Source: a virus. Taken from it: a DNA stretch of 23,688 bases. The notes under the pieces were generated by a model. It was not told where the DNA came from. It was given only the letters and a program-made list of their open reading frames with translations, and did no database searches. This document shows, piece after piece, positions 8,919-18,973 of the stretch. The first letter of the stretch is position 1; the number at the start of each line of letters is the position of its first letter. Location: positions 1-23,688 of the IMG/VR virus record IMGVR_UViG_3300032222_000314; one strand, 5' to 3'. The translations under genes were made by a program, and so were the position numbers.

Positions 8919-11900
8919 TTATGGGTTAGGGAACATGTTCTTTAGTGCTGCAGCTTGATCGGCTGACCATTGCTTTTCAGTCTGTGAGGTCTTGTAATCC
9001 TTTAGCTTCTGACCTGTAAGCCAGTTTATAATACTCCGGTCTGCTTTTTCTTTAATTTCATCTGGTGTCAGACCTGTTTCTGGCTGTCTTCCAATGCCAG
9101 TTACCTTAGATATTGTGTTAAGGCCACCAACCTGATCTATGGCATACTCTAGCGGATCTATGATGTTACCTCCAGTACCCACTCTATTGCCCGTAGAAAG
9201 CTCTGCAAACCACTTAGGCAGTGGCGATAGGTTCTGACCTGCAAGGTTCTGTGTGCCCTTTGTAACGGCGTCTAGGCCTGTTTCTCCTGGTTTTAGGGTA
9301 AAGCCACCAAACAAGCTGTTTAGGATGTCTAGCTGCGGGATAGCTGGACCAAAGCCCATAGCGTCACCCTCGCCCTTAGGGCCCTGGAACTGTGGACCAT
9401 ACAAGTTACCAGTGTCCCATGAAGCATACATTCCATCTGGATCCCAAGGATCTCCAAATGACTCCGGGTCAAAACCATTTGCTTCTGCAAACGCATACTG
9501 GATCTTAGAAGGTATGATAACAGCGCCTGGCTTTTCAATCATAAGACCAAATACTCTTGTCATTGCAATTCTTTGCCAGGTGTAGAAGAACACTGCGCGA
9601 CGCATGTACTTACGCTCGAATGCAGAAAGTCCACCAATTGTTGGGTGGTATGCTGCAACTTTCTGAGCAGCAGCAATTGCAGCTTCTTCAAATGACTTGT
9701 AGACGCCACCCTTTTCTAGTTCTTTAACAAAGTGAGCCATGCGGAAAATGTTGTCGCGGTGCGAGCTAAAGTTAGCAAGCTTGCCATTCATTCTGCTAGC
9801 TGCACCAATAAAACCATTTCTTAATTCGCCCATACCAATTAAGTCAAGGTCTTCTACGGTTGACTGTCCACCGCGAGTTAAAATTTGTAACTGCTCTGCC
9901 ATAATGGCAACTGCGCTGTTTGGAACAACAGTGCGCTTGCCGGTTAGCGCACTAACATAGCCAACTTTTCCAACAAAGTCACCATCTATTTTCATACCTT
10001 TTGGAGCTGACATTTGAATATAAGTGTTGAATAAGTTTGGATCACCTTTGTAAACAGAAGGGTCAAACTCAACCAGAATTTTAAATGCATTATCGTAATA
10101 CTTAGGACTGTTTACTCCTGCAAGAAGGTTCATTGAAGCTTCGCCAATAATTGATGTAACATGGTGGCCAAGTCTCCAGGTGGTGTGAGATGCTTTTAGG
10201 AATCTTGTGATACGGTCAGAGAAGTCAACAATTTTTTGCATACTTCCCTTGAATGACTTTTCGTAAGTAACGTATTTTTTTACATATTCAAAACGCTTTA
10301 ACTCTTCAGCGCTATAAAGCATGTTTGGATCAAGAAGTTTTCCAAACTCATCATTAGGATCTATCTTTTGCAAAGTGTTTAAGCTAATGCCTTCTGCCTT
10401 TGCGGCTTCAGCGGTGCGACCAAAGAAGCTACTGAAGGACTGTCCGATACCAATTCTTGTTTGTACGGCATGTAGAGCTGCTGAGTAATTACCCAAGAAT
10501 GTAAGTGCAGTAAATTTATCATCTAGTTCAGCGCTAGCCCATGAATACTTAACTGCAAGTGGGCCAAGGTCCTTGGCGTTTTCAAGGTTAATCTTGAAAG
10601 CCTTGCTGTCACCAATCTCCCAGAAACCGCGCATTCCAAACATTTTATTTAGTTCATCAGCAAAGTATGGCTGAGTAATAGATTTTGCCATCGTTCCGGA
10701 CTTACCAAACAATGCATCAACAAACGGGCGAAGATCTGCAACAATTTCCATGTTGATGCCTTCAGTTTTTGCAGTTACAAGCCATTCATCAAAGGTCTGA
10801 ATTGTACCGCCCTCTTCAAGTGCGTCAAGTACTGTTCGACCATGACGCTGTAAAAGACTAAACGCTTTATTTATCTCTACAATGTTTCTGTCGTATTTTT
10901 GCGCAAACGCGATTAGACAGTTATTGAAATATTGAGTTCGGCTTGTATTAACTTGTTCGATACCACCAATAACATTCTTTACGGATTTGCCCATTCCATA
11001 ACTGCCACTCATGGAAACCATGAAACCTTCACCTAGTTTCATCGCAGTTGCGTTCTTTGTAACAGTTGATGCAACGTTTTCTGCACCGGCACCCACTGGG
11101 TCATCGCTACCTGCAGCGTTGTTTGTCTTTATTGTTGAAACATCGTCTGGCCCATCAACTGCTTTTTCGATGTCTTTTGCAAGCTGGACATCATTCTTAT
11201 CTACGGCGCGTGAAACAAGAGTAGCCTCAGTTACAATGTCTTTTTTAACGCCTTCTCTTCGAGTGTTTTTTGCTTTAACAACTTTTTCTGGAGGAATATT
11301 TTGTTTAGGCTTGGCGTCAGAAATATCATCAACCATGTCTAGCTCAACACTCAAGCTTGATTTTGTATCTTCAATAAACTTTGTAATGTAGTTGTGCAAG
11401 TTGACGTAATCAACCTCGCCTAGATCTGCTATTTCAGGGCTAGCCTTTTTAGAAAGCAAGCTTTTCAGGAACATGTTCATTAAGACATCAAAAACATCTT
11501 CTGCAATTTCAGCGTCCTTAAAAACCTTTTTGTTTTTTCCTGTAGTTTGCAAAATACCTTTAAGGTTTGTCTTTATTGCATCTAGTCCGTCTTCTCCGCT
11601 TTTCAATGTTGCAAGAGTTGCATCATCAAGTCGTTTTCCAGATTGGGCAAGCTCTGTAACTCTTGCAGCAAACTTTTCCTTTATTCCAAAGAAGGTAACA
11701 AGAGTTGAAACCACTTCGCTAGCTACCGGAAGTATCTCGGCTTGACTCTCAGCCAGCCTTGCTGCTGCACGCGTAGCGTGCAATTGCATTAGATCATCGC
11801 CGCCGTCGACAATTAGTTTGACAGCTGCTTCTAATTTTTCGTTAAGTTTAGGAATTTTTCTAAGCTGTTTGCCCTGGCGGGTTTTGCCTGGATTTAAGTG

Positions 11901-14309
11901 TGCTGCTGGTGCAAATAATTCATTTACTGGAACTTTGGCTTTTGCTTTTACTCCAGAAGCTGGCTTAATGTACTGCTCATCAAGTGCTTTTCTAATTTCA
12001 AGCCAAGCTTCTGATCCAGGAGTAATCGGCTTACCTAGTTTGCGATATCTAGCGTAAGTACCCATAGCGTTTTCAAAGTTACTAGGCATTACGTTCTGGT
12101 AAGCGTTCCCAGGGAACCGCAGTGCGCCCATAACGTCGCCTTTACCGCTTTTTATAGCAAGCAGGGAAAGGTCGGCTAGTGTTACATCGAATTCAAGCGG
12201 AACAAAACCATCGCTTAGTTTATCTCCAATAAACTTTTTACCGTCACGGCGAACTTGCATTGGAAGGTTTTCTCTAAACCTTACTGGTACACCCAAGAAA
12301 CGGAAAATGTTGTCATAGAATCTAAGTAGTCGAGCCTCTTCCTCAACGGAGTCCCCAAGAGTACGTTGATTTTTTCCAACGTTTCTTTTTGTGCTAAGCC
12401 AGACTCTAGTAAACGCTTCAATTCTTGCCTCAGTATTTAGCATGTCTAAGCGAACGGCATCAGGTGAAAGCTTAAATGCTGGGTTATTGAGAATTGCAGT
12501 GTCGCCCTCAGATGCTCTAAATAGCACATCGTCAACAGTTATTCCAAGTTCTTTTGCAAGTCTCTTTACCTGATCAAGTGGCCCTACGTCAACCGACTCC
12601 TCAAGCAGTGTTTCTATGTTCATTGTGGCGGTGTTGCGGTTGCCCTTAAATATAAAATCAAAGTCTTCAGTAATCTGAGCTGCGTGTATTGACCTAAGGC
12701 TTGTCGCAACTTCCATAAGCTGCTCAGCGGTCCTTGAACCTACGTAGTTGGTTCCCCTACTTGAGGCCTCTAAAGCGCCATCAATGATAGTTGAAATTTC
12801 TTGCTCTACTTGCATAACCTCTTCTGCAATCGGCGCGACATCCTCTGGATCGGCAGCTTTTGTCACCACGGCGACTGCTTCCGGAGTGGCGTTTACACGA
12901 TCGCTGTCTAAGGCGTTTCTAAGCGCTTGTGCCTCTGCTTTGTACTGATCAATTTTGCTAGTTTTAGTTGTTACCCTCTTAGTTACTCTAGTTAGAGTCT
13001 TGTTAATTAGATCAACTTTTGACTGAGTTGGATCAGCAGAAACACCAAGAGTGTCAGCAATTTCATTAGTTTGATTTGCAGTAAGTTGAACCTTACCAAG
13101 TGATAAAGCTTCTACAAATTCGTTTATGTTTCTAAAGTTTTTGTTCTTACGCCTAACTGCAGCTGGGTCAATAATTGTCTTAGCAACGTCTTCAACGCCC
13201 TTTATTAACTGAACATCTTTACCTAAAGACTTTTCAGCTTTCTCAATAAGTTTTTGAACTTCAGCTTCTTCAGCAACTGCCCTATTAAGGTTTTTTCCTT
13301 CTTCAAGTATTGCCACAGTGTCAGGAGTGCTTTCAAGGCCTTTTGCGGTAGCCTCGGCAATCTTTGCGTCTTCAAACGCTTTAGCAACTGCGGCTGAGTC
13401 GGTGTACCTAAGATCCTCGGCCTTTGAAACTTTAGCAGCAGCTTTATCTGCCTTCTTAGCAAGCTTTCCTTTTAGATAAGGGCTTTCGCTAATTGTTTTC
13501 ATAAAAATATCTCTGTTTTCTTGCGCTAAATTATCAGCAATGCTTACCCTGGAATTTTTTCTTGTAGCGTCTAAAGCAGATAAAGTTTCCCTGGCAAGGA
13601 CAGCGTTTTCCGGATTTTTCTTTGCGTCTTTTTGGATCGCATTTGCAAGCTTTTGGTTAGCAATATCTGCAGCCCTGTTACTCTTGTTAAATTCATATCC
13701 ACGCAAAGCACCAGTTAAAAAGTTTCCTAGCTTCTGTCCTTGAGTAAGTGGTTCTACTTGAGGAACGTATGAACGAGCTATGTCTGGAATATTTTGTTTT
13801 GCTGCATCAAGGGCAGATTTTAAAACAACAGCGTTAGCTTTGTTTGCGTCTTTTGCTAATCGGACTCCACCGGCTAAACCTTTTACACCGGCAACAGTAC
13901 CACCAGTAATGTAAGTGGTTGGGTCAAGTCCAATGTCAAGCGCAAGGCCCAGCCAAGTTGAGGTAGTTGGATCAACACCGAGGTCTTTTAAGTTTGAACT
14001 GTATGTTCTTCTTTCCGTAACTCCTTTTGCAGCAGCGGGAAAAATAGAAAGCGGGTTAACTAGATCGAGAAGACCACCAAGATCACCACGCTGGATAGAA
14101 GAAATGTTTTCGCCAACTTTACGGGTAATACCCGCTGAGGCATAACCACCGGTTGAAAGAATGTCAATGATCGACTGACCAAGGTTCCAGGTACCGGCTT
14201 TACCAGAAGCGACTGAAGCTGCAGCATTAGCTGCTTCGGTATTAAAAGCGCCGGACGTTTTACCAGAAGCGCCGGCTAACGCTTTAAGTAATTCAGGGTT
14301 TAGGGCCAT
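8919..14309 (-). CDS. Very large virion-associated protein (1796 aa), putative internal/ejection protein
   Basis: The largest gene in the window, on the late strand after the nozzle gene. Start MALNPELLKALAGASGKTSG is set by AGGAT before the ATG. Residues about 60-150 contain hydrophobic Gly/Ala-rich segments (WLGLALDIGLDPTTYITGGT), about 200-480 is a Lys/Ala/Glu-rich coiled-coil region, the middle is mixed, and the last 400 residues alternate helices and short hydrophobic parts before an acidic/basic end. No lysozyme, transglycosylase or polymerase signature was recognised. Size, position behind the tail gene and the neighbouring Ala-rich coiled-coil protein fit podovirus internal virion proteins that are ejected into the cell to carry the DNA. 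An unusual minor structural protein is the alternative. Confidence 0.6.
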   Translation of the reverse strand: MALNPELLKALAGASGKTSGAFNTEAANAAASVASGKAGTWNLGQSIIDILSTGGYASAGITRKVGENISSIQRGDLGGLLDLVNPLSIFPAAAKGVTERRTYSSNLKDLGVDPTTSTWLGLALDIGLDPTTYITGGTVAGVKGLAGGVRLAKDANKANAVVLKSALDAAKQNIPDIARSYVPQVEPLTQGQKLGNFLTGALRGYEFNKSNRAADIANQKLANAIQKDAKKNPENAVLARETLSALDATRKNSRVSIADNLAQENRDIFMKTISESPYLKGKLAKKADKAAAKVSKAEDLRYTDSAAVAKAFEDAKIAEATAKGLESTPDTVAILEEGKNLNRAVAEEAEVQKLIEKAEKSLGKDVQLIKGVEDVAKTIIDPAAVRRKNKNFRNINEFVEALSLGKVQLTANQTNEIADTLGVSADPTQSKVDLINKTLTRVTKRVTTKTSKIDQYKAEAQALRNALDSDRVNATPEAVAVVTKAADPEDVAPIAEEVMQVEQEISTIIDGALEASSRGTNYVGSRTAEQLMEVATSLRSIHAAQITEDFDFIFKGNRNTATMNIETLLEESVDVGPLDQVKRLAKELGITVDDVLFRASEGDTAILNNPAFKLSPDAVRLDMLNTEARIEAFTRVWLSTKRNVGKNQRTLGDSVEEEARLLRFYDNIFRFLGVPVRFRENLPMQVRRDGKKFIGDKLSDGFVPLEFDVTLADLSLLAIKSGKGDVMGALRFPGNAYQNVMPSNFENAMGTYARYRKLGKPITPGSEAWLEIRKALDEQYIKPASGVKAKAKVPVNELFAPAAHLNPGKTRQGKQLRKIPKLNEKLEAAVKLIVDGGDDLMQLHATRAAARLAESQAEILPVASEVVSTLVTFFGIKEKFAARVTELAQSGKRLDDATLATLKSGEDGLDAIKTNLKGILQTTGKNKKVFKDAEIAEDVFDVLMNMFLKSLLSKKASPEIADLGEVDYVNLHNYITKFIEDTKSSLSVELDMVDDISDAKPKQNIPPEKVVKAKNTRREGVKKDIVTEATLVSRAVDKNDVQLAKDIEKAVDGPDDVSTIKTNNAAGSDDPVGAGAENVASTVTKNATAMKLGEGFMVSMSGSYGMGKSVKNVIGGIEQVNTSRTQYFNNCLIAFAQKYDRNIVEINKAFSLLQRHGRTVLDALEEGGTIQTFDEWLVTAKTEGINMEIVADLRPFVDALFGKSGTMAKSITQPYFADELNKMFGMRGFWEIGDSKAFKINLENAKDLGPLAVKYSWASAELDDKFTALTFLGNYSAALHAVQTRIGIGQSFSSFFGRTAEAAKAEGISLNTLQKIDPNDEFGKLLDPNMLYSAEELKRFEYVKKYVTYEKSFKGSMQKIVDFSDRITRFLKASHTTWRLGHHVTSIIGEASMNLLAGVNSPKYYDNAFKILVEFDPSVYKGDPNLFNTYIQMSAPKGMKIDGDFVGKVGYVSALTGKRTVVPNSAVAIMAEQLQILTRGGQSTVEDLDLIGMGELRNGFIGAASRMNGKLANFSSHRDNIFRMAHFVKELEKGGVYKSFEEAAIAAAQKVAAYHPTIGGLSAFERKYMRRAVFFYTWQRIAMTRVFGLMIEKPGAVIIPSKIQYAFAEANGFDPESFGDPWDPDGMYASWDTGNLYGPQFQGPKGEGDAMGFGPAIPQLDILNSLFGGFTLKPGETGLDAVTKGTQNLAGQNLSPLPKWFAELSTGNRVGTGGNIIDPLEYAIDQVGGLNTISKVTGIGRQPETGLTPDEIKEKADRSIINWLTGQKLKDYKTSQTEKQWSADQAAALKNMFPNP

Positions 14310-14326
14310 AGCTAAATCCTACTATA

Positions 14327-15520
14327 TTAAAAGCTACTACTAATGGCTTCTTGTAGTGCGCCTTTTTCTTCTCTTGATAGTTGGTTTCCTGAGTAAGTTA
14401 TGGCATCACTGACTGCACTAAACTTATCCCATTTCTGCACTCCAGCAGCGGTTGGCTTGGCACCTCTATTAACCATCCATGCGTTATAAGCTGTCTGAAC
14501 CTTACCGGGATTAAAGTTACCGTAACCTAACTCAACACCCCTTGCAAGCGCTCTAGTAAGTGGATCTGCATTTTTGAGAAGTTCTTGAGCACGCTCGTTC
14601 GCAGCTTTATCTGCTGAGTTGCTTGCGTTAGCAGCTGCTCTTTCAGCGGCTGCAGCTGCGGAAGCTTGTGCGGCTTTTTGAGCTTGACTGTACTGGAACT
14701 TAGCTTCGGCAGCCTTGGCTCTGGTCTGGAACTCTTGAGTATCCAAAGCCTGCTGATAGCTTTGAAGGTTACGCTGAAGATCCTGTGTGTCTCTGCCTTG
14801 CTGGTATCCATAGCTTTGGACATCTTGGCTAATAACGTCTTGAGCGTTTGCTCCCATTGCGCCAAGCAATCCCTGCCAGTTTGCGGAGTTAATACCTTGA
14901 ACATTCTTTGCAGTTGCAGCTTGCTCAGAAGCTACGTCACCTAAACGAGCTGAAGAAACATCGCTAAGTCCCATGCTCTGCAGTACTGCATCGTTAGCTG
15001 AAAGTCTTGCAGCTTCAGATGCATCAATACCCGCATTAACAGCAGTAGACCTAGATGCAGCAGCATTTGAAAGTGCGTTGTAAGCTGCAGTTGTGCTTGC
15101 TACGTCGCTTCTACGTGCAGTAGTTAATTGGCCAAATATGTTTTCAATCTCGCCTTTGTTTGCTGCGTAGCGGCTATTTGCTGCTTCTCTTTGCTTACTA
15201 ATTAATTCAAATAGAGGATCAAAGATTGCAGCAGTTGGGTCTCCTCCGCCACCGTAGCCTCCACCACCACCGCTAGGGGCCTCTTCACTTGCAGCTGGAA
15301 CCCTGCCTGCATCTCTACCTGCTAATCTTGCTCTAACTTCCTCAGGACTTGGACCAGACACGGTGCCAGGTTTTGCAGTTGGCTTTGCTGAAGGCTTTTG
15401 ACCGTAAGGATTAGACTGTTGTCCATAAGCAATAACAACGTCTTTAACAAAGTTGTTTATGTTTTTGCCAGCATCATTTAACCAGTTTTTTTGTGCTGAC
15501 CAATCTCCGTACATGCTCAT
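14327..15520 (-). CDS. Ala-rich coiled-coil virion protein (397 aa)
   Basis: The N-terminal 50 residues (MSMYGDWSAQKNWLNDAGKN...) lead into a disordered Pro/Lys stretch, a Gly-rich linker (SGGGGGYGGGG, about 84-95) and then a 200-residue Ala/Gln/Ser-rich helical region (AAAAAERAAANASNSADKAA) typical of virion-internal or fibre-shaft coiled coils. Start ATG 15520 is one base past the TAA of the 164-aa gene. The residues match the style of short-tailed phage internal core proteins, and the position next to the 1796-aa gene supports that. No enzymatic motif is seen. Confidence 0.65.
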   Translation of the reverse strand: MSMYGDWSAQKNWLNDAGKNINNFVKDVVIAYGQQSNPYGQKPSAKPTAKPGTVSGPSPEEVRARLAGRDAGRVPAASEEAPSGGGGGYGGGGDPTAAIFDPLFELISKQREAANSRYAANKGEIENIFGQLTTARRSDVASTTAAYNALSNAAASRSTAVNAGIDASEAARLSANDAVLQSMGLSDVSSARLGDVASEQAATAKNVQGINSANWQGLLGAMGANAQDVISQDVQSYGYQQGRDTQDLQRNLQSYQQALDTQEFQTRAKAAEAKFQYSQAQKAAQASAAAAAERAAANASNSADKAANERAQELLKNADPLTRALARGVELGYGNFNPGKVQTAYNAWMVNRGAKPTAAGVQKWDKFSAVSDAITYSGNQLSREEKGALQEAISSSF

Positions 15521-15521
15521 A

Positions 15522-16016
15522 TTAGTATCCCAATCCTAGATCTTTGTATTTGTCGGTTAGCTTAAATAGTTCACCTAAAGATGAGCGACGAGCGCCGGCA
15601 CCAATTGAGCCATAGCCAGTAGGGTTCTTAAAGAAACCAGACACATCTGGAGTAGCTCCGTAAAGAACGTCTTGCTGGTTCTGCTGAGCGTTTATAGCGT
15701 TTTCTTCTTCTCTACGCTGAGCTGCAGTCTTACCCTGAATAGCTGCAAAGTCTCTTGTAACCATTTTTGGAGATCTAAATCCACGTGAAGCGTATCCGCC
15801 TGCAGTTCTTTGGATAGCTTCTCTCTGAGCCTGACCACGGGTCAGATCATTCTGAACTAGGTTGCTTCTTGCCTGCCCAATGTTGTACTGGCTTTGAGTT
15901 AAACCAGGAATATAAGTTTCGTTGTAGTAAGACTTTAAAGCTTCTTGGTATAGAGGATCGTTGAGGATATCAGCCATTGGATCTGGCGTAGCAGCACTGC
16001 TTCCTGTAGTTGCCAT
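15522..16016 (-). CDS. Small Gln/Ala-rich virion-type protein (164 aa)
   Basis: MATTGSSAATPDPMADILND starts a protein with a helical, Gln/Arg-rich middle (QSQYNIGQARSNLVQNDLTR, GKTAAQRREEENAINAQQNQ) and a Gly/Tyr-rich end. It overlaps the 70-aa gene as TAATG and lies between the nozzle and the large virion genes, so it is probably a core or connector component. The composition looks like that of ejection proteins of podoviruses. The family is not recognised. Confidence 0.65.
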   Translation of the reverse strand: MATTGSSAATPDPMADILNDPLYQEALKSYYNETYIPGLTQSQYNIGQARSNLVQNDLTRGQAQREAIQRTAGGYASRGFRSPKMVTRDFAAIQGKTAAQRREEENAINAQQNQQDVLYGATPDVSGFFKNPTGYGSIGAGARRSSLGELFKLTDKYKDLGLGY

Positions 16017-16228
16017 TATTTACCGTACCTTAAGACACTAGAGCTAGCAAAGGCACCACTTTGACTTGCCTTGTTCTTAGCCCTAAGAGCGTTCAACTTA
16101 ACTTTTCTTTTTCTGTCTCTGTCTGCGTAACCGGTCTTGTCAACTGGACCCTCTGTTGGGTTGTAGCGACCTGACCCATAAACCTTTTTACCAGCAGCAA
16201 AAGGATTGTATTGACCTGTGTTAGGCAT
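16016..16228 (-). CDS. Small basic virion-type protein (70 aa)
   Basis: MPNTGQYNPFAAGKKVYGSG begins a protein rich in Gly/Tyr/Asn, followed by a strongly basic helix (DRDRKRKVKLNALRAKNKAS) and a Ser-rich end. Both ends are TAATG overlaps, so it is translationally coupled on both sides. Net positive charge suggests contact with DNA or with the acidic tail proteins. No known family. Confidence 0.65.
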   Translation of the reverse strand: MPNTGQYNPFAAGKKVYGSGRYNPTEGPVDKTGYADRDRKRKVKLNALRAKNKASQSGAFASSSVLRYGK

Positions 16229-17865
16229 TAGTTTATCCTGTCTGGAGTCTTAGCCTTTGTTCCGATCATCGGGGTAAGGCTAAATATCTGAGCTGGCGAC
16301 GTATTAACCGTCCCGTCGCAGGTTAAGTACAATTCAAAGTATACCCTACGGAAGCGCAGTCCGTGGTCCAGTTTAAGGCTTAGGCGCTGTTTATAGGTAT
16401 AGCCAGTGTCTACCACGGTAGAGGCAAAGGTTGCCGTGGCAGTAGGGTTATCCCAAGTGTCGCCTTCTTTATCCCAGTCAACATACTCGGTGTCGCCTGC
16501 TCCTGAATAATCCATTGAATCCCAGTCCGTTTGGATTGCTGCTAGGGATACAGGGAAAGCCTTTGCAGTTACAGTATTAGACGCCATAACGTCTGCAGAC
16601 CACCAGTACATTCTTTTCCATTCGGTGGGAGCATCAAAATCGTAAATTCTAGTGCGCAAAATACACTCAATAGTTTCAGCCTGACTACTGTCGTGTGTGT
16701 GATCAAGCATCTTGTACATTTTCCATTTTGCGGCTGTTTGGCTAGATGAAACACCGTAAGCAAATTTAGCTTCTCCAATGTTGTTTGCGGGAGTCGGGGC
16801 CTGCACGAGTCTGCCGATCTCAGTGCTTGACTTCCAAGTAGACCATGTTCCTGTTTTAAGCTGTGCAACGTAGAGAGAGCCACCATAATTAACTATTGCT
16901 CGAGAGCCAAATATTGACACTGAATAGCGTATCTTTAAGTTGCTTGACCCAGCTTGTTCTTCAAACCTAACTTTCTGGTCATTAAGCGATGTAAAGTTTC
17001 CGTTGTTGTAAAGATAAAGCTGATCAGCACTAAGTACAAAAAGGCTGTTTTCATAACGCGCTATACAGAATTGATTTTCAGCCCCAATACCGTCTTGAAC
17101 TTTAGCAATAGTACCTTCTTCTGGAACATCGCTAAATGTGTATCTAAACGTTGAGGCGTTTCTAAAAATTGTAATATCGTTGTAGCCAGCAACAAGCCCA
17201 GTGATCCACTGCCCATCTCCGCCGTTTACGGATACTAAGTTAGTTGCGGATTCCCACCAGCGCCAGTCTTTGCCAGGAAAACCATCTATTTCACCTGAGA
17301 TGTTTGACCAATACATAATGGACTGAGAAACGCTGTCTAGTGGACCAAACAAGAACAAGCGCTCTTGGTGAAGTTCAATTCCTCTACCTGCCGGCATGGT
17401 TGCGATCGTAGAAGTGTTTGATCCAGTTACGGTCCACAAACCAGTACTGCTGTTATATCCCGGTGCTCCATCTGCGTTCCAGTATGCTCCGGCTCCGTTA
17501 ATGCGACACATGATTACATAGTTTTGGTACTGTACAAAGTCAGCTGCCGGGTGGCTCCAGATCTCAGTCCAAGTGCTAGCTAGGTTCCAGATGTAAGTTT
17601 TGGTGGGTGATACAACTATTGCAGATCGTGCGCCGTTTTGTGCTACGTAAAAACCTAAGATGTTAAAGAAAGTGCTAGCTTCAGGAAAGGTTGCGCCGGT
17701 GTCAAATATAGAAGGTCTAGAAGATAAAGCGCCAGTCGGAGAAAACTCTAAGTTTTGTAAAAATGGAACTTCTGTATCGGCAATTGCAGAAGGATCCCAA
17801 AAGTTATTTAGACCTCCAGAAAAGTTCTTTAATACGGCGGAGCGTTCCCGTACTAAATCAGACAT
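16228..17865 (-). CDS. Tail nozzle-like protein, probable beta-propeller (545 aa)
   Basis: A protein with regular beta-rich blocks: FSGGLNNFWDPSAIADTEVP at the start, then repeated short W/Y-strand segments (TKTYIWNLAS, YQNYVIMCRI, ERLFLFGPLD, WITGLVAGYNDITIFRNAST, NSLFVLSADQLYLYNNGNFT, GGSLYVAQLKTGTWSTWK). The LFLFG...MYWSN...G-D-G-Q-x-I-T-G stretch is typical of podovirus tail nozzle proteins (T7 gp12-like group), in which a propeller closes the short tail. The start overlaps the end of the adaptor gene. It is placed after the adaptor, as expected for a short tail. No host-binding domain is apparent. Confidence 0.65.
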   Translation of the reverse strand: MSDLVRERSAVLKNFSGGLNNFWDPSAIADTEVPFLQNLEFSPTGALSSRPSIFDTGATFPEASTFFNILGFYVAQNGARSAIVVSPTKTYIWNLASTWTEIWSHPAADFVQYQNYVIMCRINGAGAYWNADGAPGYNSSTGLWTVTGSNTSTIATMPAGRGIELHQERLFLFGPLDSVSQSIMYWSNISGEIDGFPGKDWRWWESATNLVSVNGGDGQWITGLVAGYNDITIFRNASTFRYTFSDVPEEGTIAKVQDGIGAENQFCIARYENSLFVLSADQLYLYNNGNFTSLNDQKVRFEEQAGSSNLKIRYSVSIFGSRAIVNYGGSLYVAQLKTGTWSTWKSSTEIGRLVQAPTPANNIGEAKFAYGVSSSQTAAKWKMYKMLDHTHDSSQAETIECILRTRIYDFDAPTEWKRMYWWSADVMASNTVTAKAFPVSLAAIQTDWDSMDYSGAGDTEYVDWDKEGDTWDNPTATATFASTVVDTGYTYKQRLSLKLDHGLRFRRVYFELYLTCDGTVNTSPAQIFSLTPMIGTKAKTPDRIN

Positions 17866-18520
17866 AATCCAACGGGTCCGGTAGGATCTGCTCGTACAGA
17901 TCGTTCTGTGACAGGTTCTCCTTTAGGTACATGCGGTCCAGTCCTTCTCTAAACTGTCCAGCTTTTGCCTGTGCAGCTGCGTAGTTTTCATCAAACTCAA
18001 GGGCCTGAATCATGCAGTAATTAACCAGCTCATTTAGGTAGCGATCCGGAATAGCCAAGGCGCTTCCTGAGGTAGTTACTTCATCGGGCATCTTTACGTA
18101 TTCAAGCTTTAGACCGTTTGTGTAGTCCTTGTCCGGAACTGGGTAAAAAGTAATGATTCCGGCACGCTCGTACCAGATAAGTGGCATGTCTGCTTTTTGC
18201 TCTGACTGAGGATCCTGCTGAAGAATATACTCTCTAGCTCCCTGAGCGGAAAGGTTTCTTATTGGCCTGTTATTTACTGAAACCGCTTCGATGTACTGAA
18301 CCTTGTCAGTTGGGAAACTGTAGTCAGCTTGGCCTTTTACAACGTTTGAGTACTTAACATCTTTTAGGATTGCGTTGTTGTTTACGATCTCCTGCTGGCC
18401 GTCGTTAATCCAACGCAAAATAGCGCTGTCTGTTATCTGGGCTCCGGAGGAATCTCCAAATTGAGTCTTAACGCGGGTTATGACGTCTAGAGCAGTTTTA
18501 GTAAATAGTTCTGCTGGCAT
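17858..18520 (-). CDS. Head-tail adaptor protein (220 aa)
   Basis: The MPAELFTKTALDVITRVKTQ start, a helix with DSAILRWINDGQQEIV (about 27-45), then beta-strands, a PLIWYERAGIITFYPVPDKD block and a C-terminal helical tail (YLNELVNYCMIQALEFDENY) are the hallmarks of podovirus adaptor proteins (DUF6682 / gp11-like group) that sit between portal and nozzle. It overlaps the nozzle gene by eight bases and is coupled (TAATG) to the 140-aa gene. Length and order are as expected. Confidence 0.75.
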   Translation of the reverse strand: MPAELFTKTALDVITRVKTQFGDSSGAQITDSAILRWINDGQQEIVNNNAILKDVKYSNVVKGQADYSFPTDKVQYIEAVSVNNRPIRNLSAQGAREYILQQDPQSEQKADMPLIWYERAGIITFYPVPDKDYTNGLKLEYVKMPDEVTTSGSALAIPDRYLNELVNYCMIQALEFDENYAAAQAKAGQFREGLDRMYLKENLSQNDLYEQILPDPLDYV

Positions 18521-18942
18521 TACTTCCTAATTACCTTTCCATTGTGGCGGTATTCGTTCTTACGGGAACTTATGACGGACTTCATCATGTCCTTCTTTTC
18601 CTCTCTCCATTCTAGCTCACGCTTGGCCTTCATAGCCGCTTCAGCCATCTCTAAAATCTGGAGTCTGTTTACTTTTGAGTTCTTGTCGTGCATGTTGTTT
18701 TCTACAAGCCAAGCAACAAGCCTCTGGTCCACTTCAGACTCTCGCATGTACCTGATTACATACGGCGGTAGCATGTGTGGCTCATCTATTAGCGCAAACG
18801 GCCGTTCTGGGTCAAAAGTTGGGTGTAGCGAGTCTACTCGGATCAATCTCACTGTAGGAAAAAGGTCGCTGATTACCTCAGCTACCCTCCGGTGATCCGT
18901 TGAATAAAGTCCGTCTATTTTGTCAAATTCTATATAGCTCAT
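18520..18942 (-). CDS. Hypothetical 140-aa head-assembly-region protein
   Basis: MSYIEFDKIDGLYSTDHRRV starts an alpha/beta N-terminal half (FPTVRLIRVDS, FALIDEPHMLPPYVIRYM) and a Lys/Glu-rich C-terminal helix (MKAKRELEWREEKKDMMKSV). AGGAG nine bases before the ATG is clear. It lies between the capsid terminator hairpin and the adaptor, so it is probably a minor head or connector factor. No matching family comes to mind. Confidence 0.7.
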   Translation of the reverse strand: MSYIEFDKIDGLYSTDHRRVAEVISDLFPTVRLIRVDSLHPTFDPERPFALIDEPHMLPPYVIRYMRESEVDQRLVAWLVENNMHDKNSKVNRLQILEMAEAAMKAKRELEWREEKKDMMKSVISSRKNEYRHNGKVIRK

Positions 18943-18973
18943 AATAATCTCCTGTCTCCATTATAAAGTAAAA

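Noticed and set aside
11011-11391. Plus-strand frames opposite the 1796-aa gene (for example 126 aa)
   Set aside because: They mirror the leftward coding frame, are Ser/Phe-rich as expected of an antisense shadow, and lack ribosome sites.
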